Source: Flavobacteriales bacterium
GTDB taxonomy: Bacteria > Bacteroidota > Bacteroidia > Flavobacteriales_F > PHOS-HE28
Assembly (NCBI GenBank): GCA_013360395.1
Contig: JABWBQ010000020.1
Location: 1 to 64,000, forward strand
Reading direction: 5' to 3'
Length of the DNA stretch: 64,000 bases
Position 1 is the stretch's first letter. Every line of letters starts with the position of its first letter. Shown here in pieces: positions 46,469 to 54,227 of the stretch. A program made the position numbers and the translations under genes. A model generated the notes under the pieces. The model searched no databases and was not told the origin of the DNA. It was given only the letters and a program-made list of their open reading frames with translations.

Positions 46469-47737
46469 ATGAGGCTGCTCCTGTATACCTGCATCATCCT
46501 TCTTCCTACTGGCCTTTTGCGTGCGCAATTCGTCGACCCCGGCTTCGAGCAGAGCGGTTCCTCGCCATGGTTGCGGTCGCATCCGGAATGGATGGGGGAG
46601 ACGCCCTCCGACGCACCCTACGGCGGCTCCTTGTGCATGGCCGTGCGCGCCACCTCGCAGAACTTCGCGACCTATCCCTACTTCTACCAGGCCCTGCCCG
46701 CAGCGCAGCCCGGCGACGTGATCCGCTTGCGCTACACCTGCCGCCCGGGCGTGGACCCGGGTGCGCCGCCTGCGGTAGCGAACTCGATCGTGAACTACGT
46801 CGTCATCAACGGATTGGGAGTCCCTTCATTCACGAGCGAGTACCAGCTATCGCAGCCTGCGGAATGGACGATGCAGGACCTGACCTTCACGGTGCCCAGT
46901 TTCCCGGCGGGCAGCACCTTCGGCATCGGCTTCGGTGGTTACTCCGGCTTTGAGGACTTATACCTGCTCTTCGACAACGTGCATGTCACCATCAGCGGCA
47001 CCGGGGCCACGCTGAGCGCCAAGGCATGGCTCGATGGCGCCTACGTCCAGGCGCAGGGCCTCATGCGTGACGACCTGCGCGTAGCGGGGCTCGTCCCCAC
47101 CACGGAGATGAACACGAGCATCCTGCCCACCTGGCCGCAGATGCCCGTGGGGGAAACGACCACGCCCGCGGTGCTCGCCGTCACCGGCCCCAATGCCATC
47201 GTGGATTGGGTGCGCATCGAGCTGCGCTCCGGACGACCCGAGGAGCACATCCCCATAACGAGCCGCAACGCGTTGATCCAGCGCGATGGCGACATCGTGG
47301 ACACCGATGGTGTATCGCCCGTCACCTTCGCGGTGAAGGGCGGCAACTACTACGTGCTCATCCTGCACCGCAACCACCTCAGCGTGCTGGGCACCGATGT
47401 CGTCACCCTGTCCAGCACACCGGTCACCTACGATGCGCGCTCGCCGTCCGCCAGCTTCTACACCCGCACCGGACCGGAGAGCGGGCCGCCGCGCAAGACC
47501 GTGGGGGCCACGCGCACACTCTGGGTGGGCAATACGCTGGACTCGGGCTTCTTCCTGCGGAACATCCGGTACACCGGCGCGGGCAACGATCGCGATCCGC
47601 TCCTGTACGCCGTTGGCGGCAACACGCCCACGAACACCTTGAGCGGGCAATACCGGAAGGAGGACGTGAACATGGATGGCGTGGTGAAATACACCGGCTC
47701 GAACAACGACCGCTACGAACAGGTGCCAGGACCTTAG
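46469..47737 (+). CDS. Secreted paralog 1 of a three-gene tandem family
   Basis: 422 residues. Signal peptide (about 1-19), an N-terminal beta-sandwich-like region opening QFVDPGFEQSGSSPW (about 20-175), and a C-terminal module with LMRDDLRVAGLVP, GPNAIVDWVRIELR, ALIQRDGDIVDTDG and a dockerin-like calcium loop EDVNMDGVVKYTG. The family, common in high-GC Flavobacteriales in my recollection, usually ends NDRDxIL..GG..PT..R.EQ.P; here NNDR jumps directly to YEQVPGP, a clean in-frame loss of about 48 nt relative to the intact third paralog. No canonical T9SS type A tail. Function unknown. Confidence 0.8.
   Translation: MRLLLYTCIILLPTGLLRAQFVDPGFEQSGSSPWLRSHPEWMGETPSDAPYGGSLCMAVRATSQNFATYPYFYQALPAAQPGDVIRLRYTCRPGVDPGAPPAVANSIVNYVVINGLGVPSFTSEYQLSQPAEWTMQDLTFTVPSFPAGSTFGIGFGGYSGFEDLYLLFDNVHVTISGTGATLSAKAWLDGAYVQAQGLMRDDLRVAGLVPTTEMNTSILPTWPQMPVGETTTPAVLAVTGPNAIVDWVRIELRSGRPEEHIPITSRNALIQRDGDIVDTDGVSPVTFAVKGGNYYVLILHRNHLSVLGTDVVTLSSTPVTYDARSPSASFYTRTGPESGPPRKTVGATRTLWVGNTLDSGFFLRNIRYTGAGNDRDPLLYAVGGNTPTNTLSGQYRKEDVNMDGVVKYTGSNNDRYEQVPGP
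47613..47712 (+). repeat. 100-bp perfect direct repeat, copy 1
   Basis: Identical base for base to 48,981-49,080. Encodes the segment from GGNTPTNTLSGQYRKEDV to the NNDR boundary in paralog 1. The flanking sequence diverges at once, so the identity is recent or maintained by gene conversion. Confidence 0.95.
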
Positions 47738-47746
47738 ACTCATTGC

Positions 47747-49408
47747 ATGACGAGCTCCATTCCCAGGCGTCTCAGGCGCACGTTCCTTAGAGCAGTCGCC
47801 GTAGTGCTGCCAGGGGCAGCGGTTGCGCAACTCACCGACCCCGGTTTCGAGCAGGGTGGTGCGGGCTGGGTGCTGGCCTGTCCTGAACTCACTTGGATAG
47901 CTCCTTCCACGGCGCCGCAAGGCGGGTCGATGGCCATGGCGCTCCAGGCCACATCCACCGACTATCCGTACTGCCCTCCGGTGGATCCGCTGGGTGGCTG
48001 GACGCCAGCTCCCAACTTCTACCAGCCGCTGCCGCAGGTGGTGGCCGGCGATGTGGTGCGGTTCAAGTTCCTGGCGCGGCTGGAGGAGGGTGTTCCGCAG
48101 CCCTCCGGCTCTGCCATCCTCCCGTACGCCATTACCGTGGATGCGGAAGGGGACATGCACTTCCCGGTCACCGACCTCACCCTTGGCGGCGGCAACCCGC
48201 TGGCCACATGGGAATCGTTCCCCGGCCAGGTCACGGTGCCCGAACTGTCCGCAGGGCACGTGTTCGCCATCGGCTTCGGTGCGCACACCTTCGGTGGCGG
48301 GAATGGCGTGGTCCACTTCGACAACGTGGCCGTGCTGGTGGAAGGCAGCGGCGCGCGCTTGAATGCGAAGGCCTGGCTGGACGGCGCGTTCGTTCCCGGC
48401 ACCAATCTCATGCGTGATGACCTGCGCGTGGCCGGCTTGATCCCCACCACGCTGCCGACCTACACCAATGCCATGATGGGCCCCAACGCCCCGGCAGGCA
48501 CCGGCATCAGCATCGAACCGGCCGTGCTGACCGTGGCCGGGAACAATGCCATCGTGGATTGGGTGTGGGTGGAGCTGCACTTCGGCACGCCGGGCTTCAC
48601 GAACGCATCCTCGGGATTCGAGACGGTGGCAAAGCGTTACGCCCTGATCCAGCGCGATGGCGACATCGTGGACCTCGACGGAAGCTCATCGGTGCCGCTG
48701 CCCATCAAAGCAGGCAATTGCCGGGTGGTGGTGCGGCACAAGAACCACCTCGGTGTGATGAGCGCGGAGCCGCTGGGCCTGAATGCCACCGCCACGCTCT
48801 TCGACGCGCGAGCCGCGAGCACGCCGCTCTTCGCCCTGGCTGCGCCACACACCGGTCCCGCGCGCAAGACGGTAGGGAGCACGCGCACGTTGTGGGCCGG
48901 CGATGCGTGGACCTTGAACGCGCCGCATGGTGTGCTGTACACCGGGCAAGGCAACGACCGTGACGCCATCCTCATCGCCATTGGCGGCAACACGCCCACG
49001 AACACCTTGAGCGGGCAATACCGGAAGGAGGACGTGAACATGGATGGCGTGGTGAAATACACCGGCTCGAACAACGACCGACGGTGCGCTACGAACAAGT
49101 ACCCGGCCCCTAGACCCATGACCGCGATGATCAAGACCACTATCTCTCTCCGCGCTGGCCATTGCATGCACCGTGGAAGCGCAGCTCATCAACCCCAACT
49201 TCGAGGACGGCCTTTGGGGTTGGACATCGCCCTGCGGCGATCAGGCGGAACTGAGCACGGACGTGCCCACGCACGGCGGCGCATACAGCCTGCGGATCAG
49301 GGCACGCAATACGACAAGCACACCGTGCGTCATGGTCGAAGACCCGGACGCGCCCCTGCTGCCCGACATCTTCGCATACCAGCCGCTGCCCATGGCCGTG
49401 GCGGGTGA
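47747..49408 (+). CDS. Secreted paralog 2, C-terminus frameshifted
   Basis: 553-residue open frame. Signal peptide (to about 27), QLTDPGFEQGGAGW, then the same module order as paralog 1 (LMRDDLRVAGLIP, NNAIVDWVWVELH, ALIQRDGDIVDLDG, EDVNMDGVVKYTG). After NNDR at 49,080 the frame is shifted: the following bases would read TVRYEQVPGP-stop (TAG at 49,111-49,113) in the frame expected from the family. Compared with paralog 3, 40 nt are missing at this point. The actual frame runs 98 codons further, across the start of paralog 3, giving a low-complexity Arg/His-rich tail that is surely not native. Confidence 0.75.
   Translation: MTSSIPRRLRRTFLRAVAVVLPGAAVAQLTDPGFEQGGAGWVLACPELTWIAPSTAPQGGSMAMALQATSTDYPYCPPVDPLGGWTPAPNFYQPLPQVVAGDVVRFKFLARLEEGVPQPSGSAILPYAITVDAEGDMHFPVTDLTLGGGNPLATWESFPGQVTVPELSAGHVFAIGFGAHTFGGGNGVVHFDNVAVLVEGSGARLNAKAWLDGAFVPGTNLMRDDLRVAGLIPTTLPTYTNAMMGPNAPAGTGISIEPAVLTVAGNNAIVDWVWVELHFGTPGFTNASSGFETVAKRYALIQRDGDIVDLDGSSSVPLPIKAGNCRVVVRHKNHLGVMSAEPLGLNATATLFDARAASTPLFALAAPHTGPARKTVGSTRTLWAGDAWTLNAPHGVLYTGQGNDRDAILIAIGGNTPTNTLSGQYRKEDVNMDGVVKYTGSNNDRRCATNKYPAPRPMTAMIKTTISLRAGHCMHRGSAAHQPQLRGRPLGLDIALRRSGGTEHGRAHARRRIQPADQGTQYDKHTVRHGRRPGRAPAARHLRIPAAAHGRGG
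48981..49080 (+). repeat. 100-bp perfect direct repeat, copy 2
   Basis: Second copy of the 47,613 repeat. Its right end coincides exactly with the frameshift point of paralog 2 (49,080). Confidence 0.95.
49143..49150 (+). repeat. (TC)4 dinucleotide tract in the signal-peptide region
   Basis: Four TC units lie between the start codon region and the rest of paralog 3. The present repeat number puts them out of frame by two bases; five units would restore the frame. Confidence 0.6.
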
Positions 49409-50438
49409 TGTGGTCACCCTCACGGTAACCGCCAGGATGGAGGTGGCCGTGCCGGACCAATGGGGCTACGGGATCCGAGGGGACTTCATCGCGATCCTTT
49501 CGGATAGCTCGCTCACGGCGCTGCCGGGTGGACAACACGGGTTTCCCGCGCAAACGACGTGGAACAGTGGGACTGGCAGTTTCACCGTGCCTCCGCTGCC
49601 CGCGGGGGCTGTGCTCGGTGTGGCCCTCAGCGGCCATATGTTCGGCCTTGGAGAGGGTTATGCGCTGTTCGACAACGTGATGACCTCCATCACCGGCAGC
49701 GGTGCCGCGCTCAACGCCAGGGTGTGGCTGGGTGGCCCCTACGTGCCGGCACAGAACCTTATGCGCGATGATCTGCGCGCGGGTGGATACCTCCCCTCCT
49801 CCGATCCCTTTCCGCTCAACCCCCTCCCCGATGTGCTCCCGCCAGGCGCGTTGTCCGCCACCGGACCCAATGCGATCGTGGATTGGCTGCGCATCGAGCT
49901 GCGGCACACCATCCCGGGCGTCGGCTGGCTCATCCGCGTGAACGGATCGCTTCAGCGCGACGGCGACATCGTTGCGCTCGACGGCGTCTCGCCACTCAGC
50001 TTCCCAGTGAAGGCCGGCAACTACCTGCTGGTCGTGAGGTACCGCAACCACCTATCCATCATGACGCAACAGGCGGTGTCCATCTCAACCGCATCGCCCC
50101 TCGTTGATCTGCGCTCCACCGCCACGGCGCTGCACACACTGCCAGCGCCGAACACCGACCTTCCCGCGAAGGTGGTGGGCAACCAACAGTTCATGTGGCC
50201 GGGCAATGTCGCTTACGACCTGGAGGTTGCTTATGCTGGGCTCGGGAACGACCGGGACCCTATCCTGGGGGCTGTCGGCGGCTCCGTGCCGACGAACACG
50301 ATCACCGGATACCAAGAAACGGACGTGAACCTGGATGGCGTGGTGAAGTACACCGGCTCTGACAACGACCGCGACATCATCCTGCAGACCGTAGGAAGCT
50401 CCGTGCCTACGACGGTACGCCATGTACAGGTGCCTTGA
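49173..50438 (+). CDS. Secreted paralog 3, intact C-terminus, signal peptide out of frame
   Basis: 421 residues from a GTG that codes for the last residues before the mature protein (VEAQLINPNFEDGLWGW). Modules: N-terminal sandwich, LMRDDLRAGGYLP, GPNAIVDWLRIELR, SLQRDGDIVALDG, and a complete C-terminus with two NDRDxIL repeats around ETDVNLDGVVKYTG, ending VRHVQVP. The true start is probably ATG 49,118 or 49,127 in another frame; adding one TC unit to the (TC)4 tract at 49,143-49,150 would join MIKTTIS to LSALAIACTVEAQ and restore a normal signal peptide. Confidence 0.78.
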   Translation: MEAQLINPNFEDGLWGWTSPCGDQAELSTDVPTHGGAYSLRIRARNTTSTPCVMVEDPDAPLLPDIFAYQPLPMAVAGDVVTLTVTARMEVAVPDQWGYGIRGDFIAILSDSSLTALPGGQHGFPAQTTWNSGTGSFTVPPLPAGAVLGVALSGHMFGLGEGYALFDNVMTSITGSGAALNARVWLGGPYVPAQNLMRDDLRAGGYLPSSDPFPLNPLPDVLPPGALSATGPNAIVDWLRIELRHTIPGVGWLIRVNGSLQRDGDIVALDGVSPLSFPVKAGNYLLVVRYRNHLSIMTQQAVSISTASPLVDLRSTATALHTLPAPNTDLPAKVVGNQQFMWPGNVAYDLEVAYAGLGNDRDPILGAVGGSVPTNTITGYQETDVNLDGVVKYTGSDNDRDIILQTVGSSVPTTVRHVQVP

Positions 50439-50573
50439 GGGGCTTATCCTTCGCCGGTCGATCCACGATCGACATCTTTCGTCTCGTGGCGTAGGCCGAG
50501 CAGCTTGGAAAGCGAGGTGCGTTGTGTTCAATAAACAGGGCACAACGAACGGCGCCGATGCCTTCGCCTGCTC

Positions 50574-50693
50574 GCTTCACAACGCGTATTGGCGAAGGTC
50601 GGCTTCACACTGGACACGAAGATCGAATGCGCATTTTTCAAACTCGGCCGGTTCGAGGATGAATGGTTCCATGCGGTGCGAAGGCCCGCATGA
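50574..50693 (+). pseudogene. C-terminal remnant of a GNAT acetyltransferase
   Basis: 39 codons ending in TGA: ASQRVLAKVGFTLDTKIECA followed by FFKLGRFEDEWFHAVRRPA. It aligns with the C-terminus of the intact GNAT at 42,722 (ASQKALEKAGFTLEAKL, VEDEWIYAVRRT) at roughly half identity. The N-terminal three quarters, including the acetyl-CoA site, are missing, so it is a decayed gene and not a recent copy of the 42,722 gene. Confidence 0.7.
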
Positions 50694-50698
50694 GGTCT

Positions 50699-50706
50699 TA
50701 CTTTCG
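50699..50706 (+). promoter_or_regulatory. -7 box (TACTTTCG)
   Basis: TACTTTCG, 5 nt before the ATG at 50,712; begins 6 nt after the stop of the GNAT remnant. Confidence 0.55.
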
Positions 50707-50711
50707 AGCAC

Positions 50712-52109
50712 ATGAAGCGCATTCTTCTCTGTGTCACGCTGATGACGACATCCAGTGCCTTCGCGTTCTCGTGGCAGGTAGGCCCCGGTGAGCTGTACAC
50801 CCTGCCGAGCCAAGTCTCCACGCTGGTGAACGATGGCGATACCGTGAACATCGCAGCGGGCGTGTACCCTTCCGACGTGGCGGCATGGACGGCCAACGAC
50901 CTGGTGTTGCGCGGGGTGGGCGGCTTTGCGCACCTGGAGAGCAACGGCCTCAGCTGGGGCGGCAAGGCCATCTGGGTGATCCAGGGCGACAACTGCACCG
51001 TGGAATGGATCGAGTTCAGCGAATGCCAGGTGCCCGATCACAACGGCGCGGGTATCCGGTTGGAAGGACTCAACCTCACGGTGCGGCATTGCTGGTTCCA
51101 CCACAACGAGAACGGGATCCTCTGCGGGGCGTACCACCCCAGCACCGTGCGCATCGAGTACACGGAGTTCGGCCATCATGGTTACGGCGATGGCTACTCG
51201 CACAACCTCTACATCGGCAACATCGATTCGCTCATCTTCCGCTTCAACTACAGCCACCATGCCGATGTGGGCCACGAGCTGAAGAGCCGCGCCTGGGTGA
51301 ACGTGATCGAATACAACCGCTTCAGCAACGAGGCGGACGGCACCGCGAGCCGCGAGATCGACCTGCCCAACGGCGGACAGGCCTACCTGATCGGCAACGT
51401 GATCCAGCAGGGGCCGCAGTCGCAGAACAGCAACCTGGTCGGGTTCGGCATGGAGGGGCTGAGCAACCCCGGCCCGCACGAGCTGTACGCGGTGAACAAC
51501 ACCCTGGTGAACGAGAAGCCCAACGGCAGTTTCTTCCAGATGCCGGCGGCGGCCTATTTCAAGGCGTACAGCAACATCCTGGCCGGCGGCGGGTCCTTCA
51601 TGAGCAGCTGGCCCACCACGGTGGACACGCTGGCCAACCTGCGCAGCACCAGCATCGCGGCGCTGGACTTCCTGGACCCGGCGACCCTCGACCTCCACCT
51701 CGGGCCGGGTTCGCCGGCGGACAACACGGGCCAACCCGCCGGGCTGGCGAACAGCGGCTACCCGCTGGTGGCCTGGCACGAGTACGTCCATCCGGCCGCG
51801 GGCACGGTGCGCTGCCAGCAGGCCACGCTGGACGCGGGTGCCTTCGAGTCGTGCATCACCGGCACCGGCGATGCGGCCCCTCCCGCCACCCTGTGGATCG
51901 CCCCCAATCCGGCCAGGGACCACATCATGCTGGTGGGCGAGCTCCCTGGGTCCGTCCGCGTGCGGGTCGCCGATGTCACCGGTCGTGTGGTCGGTCCGTT
52001 CGACCCGGGTACCGCCCGGATCGATGTTTCCATGCTCGCCCCGGGCCCTTGCGTGCTGCTGGTGGACGAGGGAGGAACGCCGCGGCGTGCGGTGTTCGTC
52101 AAAATGTAG
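50712..52109 (+). CDS. Right-handed beta-helix protein with T9SS sorting domain
   Basis: 465 residues. Signal peptide (about 1-18), then beta-helix coils rich in Asn/His/Gly (VRHCWFHHNENGILCG, HNLYIGNIDSLIFRFNYSHH, NVIEYNRFSNEADGTASREI, IGNVIQQGP) that resemble pectate-lyase/NosD-type proteins. The last ~75 residues are a T9SS type A domain (WIAPNPARDHIMLVG, VRVADVTGRVVGPF, SMLAPGPCVLLV). Probably secreted and surface-attached; polysaccharide binding or lysis is possible, but no catalytic residues can be assigned. A truncated paralog lies at 46,204. Confidence 0.87.
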   Translation: MKRILLCVTLMTTSSAFAFSWQVGPGELYTLPSQVSTLVNDGDTVNIAAGVYPSDVAAWTANDLVLRGVGGFAHLESNGLSWGGKAIWVIQGDNCTVEWIEFSECQVPDHNGAGIRLEGLNLTVRHCWFHHNENGILCGAYHPSTVRIEYTEFGHHGYGDGYSHNLYIGNIDSLIFRFNYSHHADVGHELKSRAWVNVIEYNRFSNEADGTASREIDLPNGGQAYLIGNVIQQGPQSQNSNLVGFGMEGLSNPGPHELYAVNNTLVNEKPNGSFFQMPAAAYFKAYSNILAGGGSFMSSWPTTVDTLANLRSTSIAALDFLDPATLDLHLGPGSPADNTGQPAGLANSGYPLVAWHEYVHPAAGTVRCQQATLDAGAFESCITGTGDAAPPATLWIAPNPARDHIMLVGELPGSVRVRVADVTGRVVGPFDPGTARIDVSMLAPGPCVLLVDEGGTPRRAVFVKM

Positions 52110-52205
52110 CGTCCATGGCGGGCCTTCCGATCATCAGGCCAAGCGCCGGCCAGGTCCGCCTGTCCTTGTACCGGTGGGCGGTCCCGTGCGATCCGGCCCG
52201 CCGGG

Positions 52206-53834
52206 TCAATGCGCCACCAACACCCTGCCGGAGCGCACGCCTTCCGCCGTGACCACGCGGAGGGTATGGACGCCATCGGCCAGGGGCGCCGGATCCACCA
52301 GCACCCGGTCCCCATGGCACTGGAATGCCAGCGTCACGCGACGTCCCGCAGCATCCATGGCCTGCACCGAACGAGGGGTCTCGCCTTCCTGGACCACCAC
52401 CGTGAAAGGGCCGGTGGCCGGGACGGGGAACACCTGTAGCGCGGCCGGACCGTGGACCCCTTCGGCCATGCCTGTGTGGTCGCCCAGGTCGCCGTTGGCG
52501 TAGATGCGGGCCCCGTGAATGTTCCCCGTACTGGTCCGCCAGAAGCTGACCACGCCGCCCGTTCCATCGGCAAGTTGTACCTGTTCCTCGTAGAAGGGAT
52601 TGTTGGCGGGGGTGCAGAAGGCCGTTGGTGCGGTCCAGGCCGGGGTTCCGTCCGCGTTCATACGCATGGCGGAGTACCCGTCAACGCTCCCGTCGATGGT
52701 GCCGATCACCCCGCCGTTCAAGGAAGCGACCAGTCCCGCCGTGGGGATGTACGTGTTGGTGTGGATCACCTGCACACCGTTGGTGTCGAGCTGGAGCTCC
52801 CCGGTCAGGCTGAGGCGCTGCATGTACAGGTCGCGGTTGCTGGCAGGCGGCCGGTTGTCGGTCCACACCACGGTGATCTGGTTCCCCTGGCGCACCATGT
52901 GCGGCGAGGCCTGGTCGCTGGCGTAGGGGCATACCACCGCCGTGGAGGCGTCCAATACCACATTGCCGGACGTGTCCAGACCGGCCAACCGGAGCTTCCC
53001 TTGAGCATCCGCATAGACCAGCAACAAGGATGCATCGGGCCCGCTGGTGACCATGTGCGATCCACCGAAGCCCGGCGCCCCGGCATTGGTGATCACGTTG
53101 GCATTCCAGGCGTTGGCCCCGCTGCTGTCCACACGCATGCACTGGAACCCTGCACCCAGGCCGTTCCCTTCACGCCAGTTCACCATCACGCCGTCCGCAC
53201 CGTCCGGCAACAGGTCGAAGGGCCCGTAGGTGGCATAGGGAATGGCATAGCCGTCCCCGGCCCAGGGCAAGTCGCCGTCGTTCGTGACCCGTGCCACGTT
53301 GACACCGCTGCTGCCACCGAAGTAGATATCGTACCAGCCGAGGATGGCGCCGTCGCTGGTGGGGGTCATGGCCAGTTCACTCAGGCCGAGCACAGGGTTG
53401 CCGGTACTGGTCACGGTGACGGCACTATCCCAGAGCATGGTCCCATCCGCGTCCAGCTTCATCACCTTGAGGTCCTGGGTAAAAGTTCCGGATCCTGCGA
53501 TGGTGGCGAGGAAGATGTGGCCGGCTTCGGAGCGCATGGCGCTGAACTCGTAGGTGGTCGCACTGTCCTGGTGGAAAAGGAGCGCGCCATCCGGGGTCCA
53601 AAGGGCGTTGCCGGCTGCGTCGAAGCGTTGTCCGTACACGTCGTAATTGGTGCCATCGGCACGCTTATCCCGCCAGAAGGCATAGTAACCGTCCGCACCA
53701 TCACTGATCGCCTCCATTTCAGCCGTACCGCCTGTGCCTGGGGCCACGAGCATGGGATCGGCCGGATCGATGGACCATTGCGCGGAACCGGCCATGGACA
53801 TGGTGCCGGCGAGAAGGGTAAGGAGCGTTCTCAT
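52206..53834 (-). CDS. Secreted T9SS cargo protein with beta-propeller-like repeats
   Basis: 542 residues. Signal peptide (about 1-18, ending in GSAQ). The body has repeats of the form YDVYGQRFDAAGNALWTPDG, LKVMKLDADGTMLWDSAVTV and RDLYMQRLSLTGELQLDTNG, a WD/FG-GAP-like pattern common in Bacteroidota secreted proteins. C-terminal T9SS domain: VFPVPATGPFTVVV, VQAMDAAGRRVTL, PLADGVHTLRVV. Function unknown. I found no clear -7 box upstream. Confidence 0.85.
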   Translation of the reverse strand: MRTLLTLLAGTMSMAGSAQWSIDPADPMLVAPGTGGTAEMEAISDGADGYYAFWRDKRADGTNYDVYGQRFDAAGNALWTPDGALLFHQDSATTYEFSAMRSEAGHIFLATIAGSGTFTQDLKVMKLDADGTMLWDSAVTVTSTGNPVLGLSELAMTPTSDGAILGWYDIYFGGSSGVNVARVTNDGDLPWAGDGYAIPYATYGPFDLLPDGADGVMVNWREGNGLGAGFQCMRVDSSGANAWNANVITNAGAPGFGGSHMVTSGPDASLLLVYADAQGKLRLAGLDTSGNVVLDASTAVVCPYASDQASPHMVRQGNQITVVWTDNRPPASNRDLYMQRLSLTGELQLDTNGVQVIHTNTYIPTAGLVASLNGGVIGTIDGSVDGYSAMRMNADGTPAWTAPTAFCTPANNPFYEEQVQLADGTGGVVSFWRTSTGNIHGARIYANGDLGDHTGMAEGVHGPAALQVFPVPATGPFTVVVQEGETPRSVQAMDAAGRRVTLAFQCHGDRVLVDPAPLADGVHTLRVVTAEGVRSGRVLVAH

Positions 53835-54227
53835 GGGATGGATCTATTGCGGTGCCCGCCGCGCTTCAACACCGAGCATGCGGGCAGTCCGGACGGTGGC
53901 GCCAAACAACACGATCCAGCCCGGCCCTGCCGAAAGATCGAGCCGGTGGTCGGATGGCTGAGGGAACGGTAGAATGGTCCGGCGCCACCGCACTTCCGTT
54001 CGCACCGCAGCTACAGCACGGACCCGGTCGGCCGAGGCGGGCGCCCCCTTCTTGTCGAGGGCCCGTGGGTGCTGCGGTCGGGGCCCGCCGGCGGGCATGG
54101 CGCTTTCCTTTCGCCGGCCCCACCATGACGCCGGACAGGGCACCTGCGCGTCAACATCCTGTGTAATGGAACGATGACATACATTTCCCCCGACACCACC
54201 CCTGACACAACGCCAAGACCCTCCCTC
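53835..54227. other. Divergent intergenic region between two T9SS cargo genes
   Basis: About 390 bp with no supported gene. It contains a 14-bp perfect palindrome (GCCCGCCGGCGGGC, 54,083-54,096). No TAnnTTTG box close to either start was found, unlike most genes here. Confidence 0.45.

Noticed and set aside
46958-50051. Minus-strand open frames opposite the three secreted paralogs
   Set aside because: Low-complexity, mirror the conserved plus-strand modules, and lack promoters.
54083-54096. Perfect 14-bp GC palindrome in the T9SS intergenic region
   Set aside because: Short GC palindromes are expected by chance at this composition, and it has no position near a promoter.
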